Assembly: GCA_016342415.1 (NCBI GenBank)
Contig: JAEIOD010000041.1
Coordinates: 1-32,722, forward strand
DNA from: Clostridiales bacterium
Lineage (GTDB): Bacteria > Bacillota > Clostridia > Peptostreptococcales > Acidaminobacteraceae
Direction of reading: 5' to 3'
Length of the DNA: 32,722 nucleotides
Part shown: positions 1 to 5,987 of the stretch, one piece after another
How positions within the stretch are numbered: position 1 is the stretch's first letter
Layout: each line of letters starts with the position of its first letter
Position numbers and translations under genes: made by a program
The notes under the pieces: generated by a model
The model's database searches: none
What the model saw: the letters and a program-made list of their open reading frames with translations, nothing else
What the model was told of the DNA's origin: nothing

Positions 1-110
1 TATTGACATCACAGATGTCTTGGAGTTTATTAACGTACATACTATTGACATCACAGATGTCTTGGAGTTTATTAACGCACATACTATTGACATCACAGAT
101 GTCTTGGAGG
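1..110. repeat. 42-bp tandem repeat, about 2.6 copies, with embedded palindrome
   Basis: Copies begin at 1, 43 and 85; the third is cut short at about 110 where it runs into the start of the lipoprotein gene. Copies 1 and 2 differ at one base (position 36 against 78). Each copy holds a TTGACA hexamer (3-8, 45-50, 87-92), a perfect palindrome GACATCacaGATGTC (5-19, 47-61, 89-103) and a TTGGAG Shine-Dalgarno-like string. The last copy supplies the actual ribosome binding site of the next gene. The period is four helical turns and also a multiple of three, so one frame stays open through it. It may extend left of the window. Confidence 0.9.
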
Positions 111-115
111 TTAAG

Positions 116-1822
116 ATGAAGAAGTATATAGTACTACTGTTAAGCATTTTACTGGTATTTAGTGTAGGATGTAGCAACGATGAGGTTAATGAAGTAAATA
201 ATACAAATGAAACGAATGTTGCAGACAATGATAATGCTGTTGTTGAAGATGAAGCCGTGGTAGACAATAGAAGTATTGAAGAGATCTCAAAAACTTTTAA
301 TACTGACTTAGCTGATATGAATATTGAAAATCTCTTGAATAACTATAATTATTCTGTTGAAATGAAAGAATTTATGACTGAAAAAGTTTTAAATGATACG
401 TTTAGGCAAATGAATTTAGGTAAAATAGTTGAACAAAAAGAGATGATTCAAGAAAATAGTAATGAGTTTATTATTATAAGTACACCAACTATTTTTGAGA
501 ACAATCAATTAACTGTTAATGTGGTGTTCAATCAATCTAAAGAGATTGCTGGATTTAATTATGGTTTATTCGAAACTGACGAACCTGCTGTTAGCGAACT
601 GAGTATTGAAGAACTGACACTTTTACATCTTCAAGCTTTTAATGATGAGGATTACGCTGCTTTAATGGACTTTGTTTATTCTGAGGACATGTTGGCCATT
701 GTGAGTGAAGCAGTGTATAAAGAAACCAAAGAGGGTATGAATACTGGTAAAGCTTTAGAAGTAAAGCAGCCTTTTAGTTATGAAGTGCAAGGCTATGTTA
801 TTGTAAGTGTACCGGTAATTTATGAGAATATAAAATATAACTACAATCTAGTATTTGACAATAAAAAGGTAATTGCTGGTTCTAATATAGGAGATTATGA
901 AGAACGTATTACAGTAAAAAAGCCGGACTCTATTGAAGAGGTTACATTGGTTTCAAATGTGAATGATATGGCATTAGATGGAATATTAACAACACCAAAA
1001 GAGGGGACTGATTTTCCTTGTGTTATTCTTGTTCATGGATCAGGTGCAAGTGATAAGGATGAAACAGTAATGAATAATAAACCTTTTAGAGATATTGCAT
1101 GGGGATTGGCCAAAAGAGGCATCGCAAGTTATAGATATGATAAAAGCAATTATTCTTATCCGGAGAAGTTTATAGATAATCCTGATGTGACGTTGTATGA
1201 AGAAACTATAAATGATGCTGTTGAGATATTTAAACTGATTGATGATTTAGAGAACATTGATTCAGTTTATATTCTAGGTCATAGTTTAGGTGGTTATTCG
1301 ATTCCTCTTATTGCTGAGCAAATCGATGCTGATGGTTATATCATCATGGCTGGTAATACAAGACCTCTTGAAGTTTTAATCGATGAACAGATCAATTATT
1401 TGGCGAATTTAGATGGTGTTGTATCTGAGGATGAGAAATCATTCATTGATACCATGACTGAGTCAATCAATAAAATTAAGGATTTAGAATCAATAAACGA
1501 TACTGAAAGAGTCCTTGGAGCGACAAAAGCTTATTGGTCGTTCTTAAGTACTTATGATCCAATTGAACATGCAGAAAAAATGCAGTCTGATGTTTTGGTT
1601 TTACAGGGTGAAAGAGATTATCAAGTCACTTTTTCTGATTACCAAAGATGGTTAGATGCTTTTGGTAAAAACGATCAGTGGACGTTCAGAGTATATGAAA
1701 AATTAAATCACTTGATGATTCCAGGGGAAGGTGAACCTTCAAATGCAGACTACTCAACAACTGGTTTTGTTGATGAACAAGTGATTGAAGATATCAGTGA
1801 GTGGATTAATGATAAAAAATAA
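116..1822 (+). CDS. Lipoprotein alpha/beta hydrolase with two DUF3887-like N-terminal domains
   Basis: A 568-aa protein that starts at ATG 116, five bases after GGAGG. This start puts a lipoprotein signal (MKKYIVLLLSILLVFSVGC) at the N-terminus, so the frame that stays open upstream through the repeat is probably leader. After an Asn/Glu-rich linker come two similar domains of about 100 residues that look like DUF3887 repeats (roughly 50-165 and 170-275). The C-terminal half is an alpha/beta hydrolase with an HGSG oxyanion region, the nucleophile elbow GHSLGG (Ser390), Asp501 in QGERDYQ and His532 in LNH. It is probably an extracytoplasmic, membrane-anchored esterase or peptidase-like hydrolase; the substrate is unknown. 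It is transcribed alone and ends at a hairpin terminator. Confidence 0.85.
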   Translation: MKKYIVLLLSILLVFSVGCSNDEVNEVNNTNETNVADNDNAVVEDEAVVDNRSIEEISKTFNTDLADMNIENLLNNYNYSVEMKEFMTEKVLNDTFRQMNLGKIVEQKEMIQENSNEFIIISTPTIFENNQLTVNVVFNQSKEIAGFNYGLFETDEPAVSELSIEELTLLHLQAFNDEDYAALMDFVYSEDMLAIVSEAVYKETKEGMNTGKALEVKQPFSYEVQGYVIVSVPVIYENIKYNYNLVFDNKKVIAGSNIGDYEERITVKKPDSIEEVTLVSNVNDMALDGILTTPKEGTDFPCVILVHGSGASDKDETVMNNKPFRDIAWGLAKRGIASYRYDKSNYSYPEKFIDNPDVTLYEETINDAVEIFKLIDDLENIDSVYILGHSLGGYSIPLIAEQIDADGYIIMAGNTRPLEVLIDEQINYLANLDGVVSEDEKSFIDTMTESINKIKDLESINDTERVLGATKAYWSFLSTYDPIEHAEKMQSDVLVLQGERDYQVTFSDYQRWLDAFGKNDQWTFRVYEKLNHLMIPGEGEPSNADYSTTGFVDEQVIEDISEWINDKK

Positions 1823-1837
1823 TACGATGTAAATGAT

Positions 1838-1880
1838 AAAAGTTAGTAGATATAATAGTCTACTAACTTTTATATATATG
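1838..1880 (+). terminator. Rho-independent terminator of the lipoprotein hydrolase
   Basis: A 10-bp stem (AGTTAGTAGA 1841-1850 with TCTACTAACT 1859-1868), extended by A-T pairs, is followed by a T-rich tract. The A-rich side may let it work in the other direction too. Confidence 0.75.
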
Positions 1881-1889
1881 TTTTTAATC

Positions 1890-1927
1890 GTAGAAATAAA
1901 ACAAAAATAAAGCCCTGCAATAGGGCT
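1890..1927 (-). terminator. Terminator of the D-Ala-D-Ala carboxypeptidase gene
   Basis: AGCCCT (1911-1916), loop GCAAT, AGGGCT (1922-1927). On the minus strand the stem is followed by TTATTTTTGTTTTATTT. The hairpin overlaps the stop codon of the minus-strand gene. Confidence 0.8.
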
Positions 1928-3290
1928 AATTGGAATCTTCCATGAAATTGATATTATTACGAGACTTAGAATAACTTTTTTGGAGTCTCTTTTTTCTTTT
2001 CCTAAGATTGATTGTAGTGATAATGATTCTGTAGATGATGAAAGAAATAAGTAATTTAATGAAGATACCTAAGTAGTACTTCAAATCGACTTGATCGTTT
2101 TCATCTTTTTTAATGAAACTAAACTCACTTTCTGTAATCAAACTGTCACCGGTGATGGCATATTCTGAGACAATAGGTACATTTTCAATTTCAATGTTGT
2201 TATAAGAAAATGATATTCTACCGAGTACTTGATTTTCTGCAATAGGAGCTGAGATACCTTGATCAATTAAAACTTCTCTTTTGATTTGTGACACATCAAT
2301 GTTATTTTGAAGCATCTTAGTTTTTGAACCGCCTGCAACTAAGTTAACAGTTATATTTCCAGCACCTTCAAGTTGAACCGTTTGAATATATGTGCCTTCA
2401 GTGATGAACTGATATCTTTGGAAGTTATCAAAACCATAGTCCAAAAGAGTTCTAGAATCTCTGTATAAACCACTATTAGAACCATTCGAATTGAGTACAA
2501 CCGAGATGAATCTCTGAGTATCAATTTTTGCTGTTGAAACCAAACAGTTACCAGCTTCAGGTGTGTAACCAGTTTTAATACCATCCACAATTTCATACTT
2601 AACAGGAATGGTCTTTCCTCGATAATCCATTTTATAAGCATCTGATGCACCTAAAAATCTATTGGTGTTTCTTATATAATTTCTTTCATCTTGAAGTTCT
2701 GTAGCTGGAATGTTATATGATTTCGTATTGACTAGAGTCCTAAAAGTTTCGTTTGAAAAACCATATCTTCCTATAAGAGCAAGGTCGTATGCCGTACTGT
2801 AATGATTGTCTTCATGTAATCCATGAGGATTTGTAAAATTACTGTTCAGTGCACCAATCTCTTTTGCCTTTGCATTCATTTCTTTTGAAAAATCTTCGAT
2901 AGTACCAGAATGGTAGATGGCCAACGCACTGGCTGCATCATTTCCCGATTCAACGAGTAAGATATACATTAATTGTTCAATGGTGAGTCTTTCACCTTCT
3001 AGTAAAAATACTTTTTTACCTTTCATAAAGGGTGAGTATTCATCAATGGTTACAATCTCATCCAAAGCATGGTTTTCCAGAATAAGAATAGCAGTTAACA
3101 TCTTTGTTGTACTGGCTGGATACATTTTTTTGTTCATATCTTTATCAAATAGAACCTGTCCAGTCAGTTCATCTATAAGAACTGCCGTTTCGCCTTCGAT
3201 GTCACTGACATCTAGGGTATCAGCAAATACTAGAGTGCTCATTAAAATAAGTGTGAGTGAAATAAAAAATGTGATAGTTCGTTTTAACAT
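1926..3290 (-). CDS. Serine-type D-alanyl-D-alanine carboxypeptidase (peptidase S11)
   Basis: A 454-aa penicillin-binding protein of the DacA/DacF type that would remove the terminal D-Ala from peptidoglycan stem peptides outside the membrane. The signal peptide spans about residues 1-23. All three catalytic motifs are visible: STTK (Ser60-Lys63), SGN (115-117) and KTG (239-241). A C-terminal all-beta domain follows, then a hydrophobic segment near residues 405-425 and a very basic tail (RKRKKR). This is a true transmembrane anchor, unlike the amphipathic helix of many DacA proteins. The ATG has GGAGG seven bases upstream. It lies 59 bp downstream of the YitT gene on the same strand, with its own extended -10 promoter between them. 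In sporulating Firmicutes dacF sits with spoIIA genes; none are present here, so the subtype is left open. Confidence 0.93.
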   Translation of the reverse strand: MLKRTITFFISLTLILMSTLVFADTLDVSDIEGETAVLIDELTGQVLFDKDMNKKMYPASTTKMLTAILILENHALDEIVTIDEYSPFMKGKKVFLLEGERLTIEQLMYILLVESGNDAASALAIYHSGTIEDFSKEMNAKAKEIGALNSNFTNPHGLHEDNHYSTAYDLALIGRYGFSNETFRTLVNTKSYNIPATELQDERNYIRNTNRFLGASDAYKMDYRGKTIPVKYEIVDGIKTGYTPEAGNCLVSTAKIDTQRFISVVLNSNGSNSGLYRDSRTLLDYGFDNFQRYQFITEGTYIQTVQLEGAGNITVNLVAGGSKTKMLQNNIDVSQIKREVLIDQGISAPIAENQVLGRISFSYNNIEIENVPIVSEYAITGDSLITESEFSFIKKDENDQVDLKYYLGIFIKLLISFIIYRIIITTINLRKRKKRLQKSYSKSRNNINFMEDSN

Positions 3291-3318
3291 AATGACCTCC
3301 GTTTAAAGTACACGACTC

Positions 3319-3327
3319 ATTATAACA
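3319..3327 (-). promoter_or_regulatory. Extended -10 promoter of the carboxypeptidase gene
   Basis: The minus strand reads TGTTATAAT, a perfect extended -10, about 30 bases before the start codon. No good -35 is seen, as expected for an extended -10 site. Confidence 0.6.
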
Positions 3328-3349
3328 AAAAAACTATCACATTTATAGA

Positions 3350-4192
3350 TTAAACTGATTTAAAACCTTCACCGATAACTTCTCTTACATTTGCCACCGT
3401 AACAAATGCCGTCTCATCAACTTCTCTTATATATGCTTTGATTTTGATGAATTCCCTTTTGGTTAATACTGTCGATAGAATTCGAACAGGTTCATTGGAA
3501 TAAGCACCTTCAGCGGTGAATATGGTAGCACCTCTTTCCAGTTCGGTAATAACAAAAGTTTTGATATCATCAGCTTTTCGACTGATGACTCTAACATTAA
3601 TTTTAATATTTAAACCTTCAATGATATTGTCTATGAGAAAGGCGTTCATAATCACACCAAACATTGCATACAGGCCAGGTTCTAAGCCGTAAACGTTTAT
3701 AGCTAGTGTTACAATTAAGAAATCGGCGATTAGCAAACTTTTTCCGATTTCAAAGTTAAAGAACTTATTGATAACCTTTGCAATAATATCTGTACCACCT
3801 GTAGAGGCATTTTGATAAAAAACTATTGCCAGTCCGATTCCAGATATTAAGATACCAAAGAATAAATTGATAAATGTATCACCTGTTACAGGTCCTTGAA
3901 TAGGTGCTACTTTTTCGAAAATCCAAATGAGTCCTGATAATGTAAAACTAGCATATATCGTTTTGGCACCAAATTGTTTTCCTATTAATAAGAATCCTAT
4001 AATAAATAGAATGATATTAGACACAACCATTGTTGCACCAATAGAAACGGCAGGGAATACTCTGTTTACGATCATTGCAAAACCTGTAATGCCTCCAACT
4101 GCTAAATCTGCAGGGATTAAAAAAACAGATAATCCAAAGGTAAGAATGAGTGTGCCGATAGTGATAATAATATAATCTTTAAGTATTTTCAT
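3350..4192 (-). CDS. YitT family membrane protein (DUF161/DUF2179)
   Basis: A 280-aa integral membrane protein. The N-terminal ~205 residues hold about five to six hydrophobic segments with Gly-rich family-typical stretches such as VGGITGFAMI and NASTGGTDIIAKV (YitT/DUF161). The C-terminal ~70 residues form a soluble DUF2179-like domain (VISRKADD...ERGATIFTAEGAY...VLTKREFIKIK). Bacterial YitT proteins are widespread and their transported substrate, if any, is not established. The ATG follows AAGGAG, and a strong sigma-A-type promoter lies about 40 bases upstream. The downstream carboxypeptidase could also be reached by read-through, because only a weak 4-bp hairpin with a T run (near 3333-3348) separates them. 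Confidence 0.9.
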   Translation of the reverse strand: MKILKDYIIITIGTLILTFGLSVFLIPADLAVGGITGFAMIVNRVFPAVSIGATMVVSNIILFIIGFLLIGKQFGAKTIYASFTLSGLIWIFEKVAPIQGPVTGDTFINLFFGILISGIGLAIVFYQNASTGGTDIIAKVINKFFNFEIGKSLLIADFLIVTLAINVYGLEPGLYAMFGVIMNAFLIDNIIEGLNIKINVRVISRKADDIKTFVITELERGATIFTAEGAYSNEPVRILSTVLTKREFIKIKAYIREVDETAFVTVANVREVIGEGFKSV

Positions 4193-4230
4193 AGTTGTCT
4201 CCTTTTATGTTTCTTTACCCAATGTTATCC

Positions 4231-4259
4231 ATAATATTGATTTTTTTTCATATTGTCAA
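4231..4259 (-). promoter_or_regulatory. Sigma-A-type promoter of the yitT-like gene
   Basis: On the minus strand TTGACA (4259-4254), a 17-base spacer, then TATTAT (4236-4231). The predicted transcript would start near 4224, giving a leader of about 30 bases. Confidence 0.8.
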
Positions 4260-4323
4260 TGTGAATATTATTACATTTTTATTATATGTTATTATATGGT
4301 AATATTGGATGTGGGAGGAATAT

Positions 4324-4842
4324 ATGACTATTAGAATAAAAAAAGAATGGATTGGAATGTTGTTGTTGATCATTATCCTGTCTATACTGTTTGTAATCAA
4401 TCAGGAATCAGATGAGGTTATTGAAGAAGTGATTGTACAAGAAGCATCTATGATAAAGGTTTATATATCTGGAGAAGTTAAGATTCCCGGTGTTTATGAA
4501 GTCGAGTCAAAAGACCGATTGGATGTTGTCATTAAGCTTGCTGGAGGCTTTACCGAAAAGGCGGATACAAGAGGTGTTAACTTGGCAAGACTTCTAAAAG
4601 ATGGTGAAATGATTGTCGTTTATGAACAGGGAGATGATGTGGTTTATATCGGATTGGATATATTTAATTATGGTGACACAACCGTCCTTGAGAGTGTGGA
4701 AGGCATTGGAGAAGTACTGGCAAAACGTATTGTTGATTACAGAGAATCAAATGGTCTGTATACTACTTATGAAGATCTTTTAGTTGTTGATGGCATAGGA
4801 GCCCAAAAGTTAAAAATGATTCAAAGCAGTGTGGATGATTAA
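4324..4842 (+). CDS. comEA: ComEA-like membrane DNA-binding protein (SLBB + helix-hairpin-helix)
   Basis: A 172-aa protein with one N-terminal transmembrane segment (about 9-26), an acidic linker, an SLBB domain (about 43-103, MIKVYISGEVKIPGVYEV) and a C-terminal helix-hairpin-helix pair (about 115-170, VEGIGEVLAKRIVDYR and VDGIGAQKLKMI). This is the architecture of ComEA, which binds incoming double-stranded DNA outside the membrane during transformation. ATG 4324 is preferred over the in-frame ATG at 4309 because GGAGG lies five bases upstream of it. No comEB or comEC follows; the next gene, 68 bases on, is selD. Whether the cell is competent cannot be judged from this gene alone, and small HhH proteins of other function exist. 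Confidence 0.85.
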   Translation: MTIRIKKEWIGMLLLIIILSILFVINQESDEVIEEVIVQEASMIKVYISGEVKIPGVYEVESKDRLDVVIKLAGGFTEKADTRGVNLARLLKDGEMIVVYEQGDDVVYIGLDIFNYGDTTVLESVEGIGEVLAKRIVDYRESNGLYTTYEDLLVVDGIGAQKLKMIQSSVDD

Positions 4843-4910
4843 ATCTTTCTAAAGAGGTTTAATATTTACTAAAATGGTGGTAAACTCATACATAAGAAAG
4901 AGAGGTCATT

Positions 4911-5948
4911 ATGTATAAAGACGTAAAACTAACAAGTTTAGTTAAAGCAGCTGGTTGAGCGGCTAAAATCGGTCCTGAGACCTTAGCACAAGTTTTGTGT
5001 GATTTACCCAAATTTGAAAGTGATCGTTTGATTGTCGGACTTGACACATCAGATGATGCCGCAGTATATAAAATGAATGACGAACAGGCAATAATTCAAA
5101 CATTAGACTTCTTTACACCGATTGTTGATGATCCGTATATGTTTGGTCAAATAGCAGCTGCGAATTCTTTAAGTGATGTATATGCAATGGGTGGTACACC
5201 TATTTTAGCACTTAATATAGTAACTTTTCCAGAGTGTTTAGATCCAAATATTTTAAAGGAAATTTTAAAAGGTGGTGCTGATAAGGTAAAAGAAGCAGGT
5301 GCTCTTTTAGTAGGTGGCCATACAGTGAGTGACGATGAACCTAAATATGGTTTATCAGTAACAGGTCAAATACATCCAGACAAAGTCCTTACAAATGCAT
5401 CTGCCAAGCCAGGTGATGTATTAATCATAACAAAACCTATCGGTACCGGGATTTTGAATACAGCCATTAAAGCTGAAATGTTATCAGACCATATGATAAA
5501 AAAAGTAACTGATGTGATGAGAACCCTAAATAAGGTAGCAGCAGAACCTTTTGACAAGATTAAAGTCAATTCATGTACGGATGTCACTGGTTTTGGTTTA
5601 GCTGGACATGCATATGAAATGGCAAAAGGCAGTGATGTAACCATTAAGCTTCACTTTGATCAAGTTCCAATATTAGATGAAGCCATAGAAAATGCAAAAA
5701 TGGGTTTGGTGCCTGCTGGTACTTATAACAATATTAACTATATGCAAGATGAAATCTTAATAAAAAGAGAAGATGACTATGTAACTGATTTGATGTATGA
5801 TCCACAAACATCAGGTGGATTATTGGTTTCACTTCCTAAAGAGGAAGCAGATAAATTACTTGCTTATTATGAAGAACATTTGGAAACAGAATTTGCGGTT
5901 GTAGGTGAAGTAGTCGAAAAAGAAAACTATGCGATTATTGTAGATTAA
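4911..5948 (+). CDS. selD: Selenide, water dikinase, itself a selenoprotein (Sec16)
   Basis: SelD makes selenophosphate from selenide and ATP, the selenium donor for Sec-tRNA. The coding region runs from ATG 4911 (AGAGAGG upstream) through an in-frame TGA at 4956-4958 to the stop ending at 5948, giving 345 aa with Sec at residue 16. Reading UGA as Sec gives LVKAAGU-AAKIGPETL, matching the family's N-terminal catalytic loop, where Cys or Sec sits just before the essential Lys (Lys19 here). Downstream are the expected GLDTSDDAAVY, DFFTPIVDDPY, ANSLSDVYAMGG, GGHT and DPQTSGGLL motifs. Standard gene calling would lose the first 28 residues and start at TTG 4995. A bulged SECIS-like stem-loop follows the UGA. 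selA and selB lie 4.4 kb downstream, in a separate unit. Confidence 0.95.
4962..4987 (+). promoter_or_regulatory. Bacterial SECIS element in selD
   Basis: Three bases after the UGA (4956-4958) the mRNA can form GCUAA/UUAGC (4962-4966 with 4983-4987), a 5' bulge AAUC (4967-4970), GGUC/GACC (4971-4974 with 4979-4982) and a CUGA tetraloop. The apical loop lies about 17-20 bases after the UGA, within the spacing known for SelB-dependent SECIS elements. Confidence 0.8.
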
Positions 5949-5950
5949 TG

Positions 5951-5975
5951 ATTCCAACATCTGTTGGAATTTTTC
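5951..5975 (+). terminator. Compact terminator after selD
   Basis: ATTCCAAC (5951-5958), loop ATCT, GTTGGAAT (5963-5970), then TTTTCTT. It begins two bases after the selD stop and ends just before the Shine-Dalgarno of the peptidase gene, so the peptidase depends on read-through unless a promoter is hidden in or before the hairpin. Confidence 0.75.
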
Positions 5976-5987
5976 TTAGGAGGAACA

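Noticed and set aside
1..110. CRISPR array
   Set aside because: Repeat units are contiguous with no variable spacers, and only about 2.6 copies are present with no cas genes.
20..115. N-terminal extension of the lipoprotein hydrolase through the 42-bp repeats
   Set aside because: It would bury the lipoprotein signal peptide; ATG 116 has a good RBS and starts the signal directly. The open frame is explained by a repeat length divisible by three.
2351..2650. 99-aa minus-strand ORF
   Set aside because: It is an out-of-frame shadow of the D-Ala-D-Ala carboxypeptidase gene with no RBS or recognisable motif.
2917..3306. 129-aa plus-strand ORF
   Set aside because: Antisense to the start of the carboxypeptidase gene, low-complexity Ser/Val-rich translation, no RBS.
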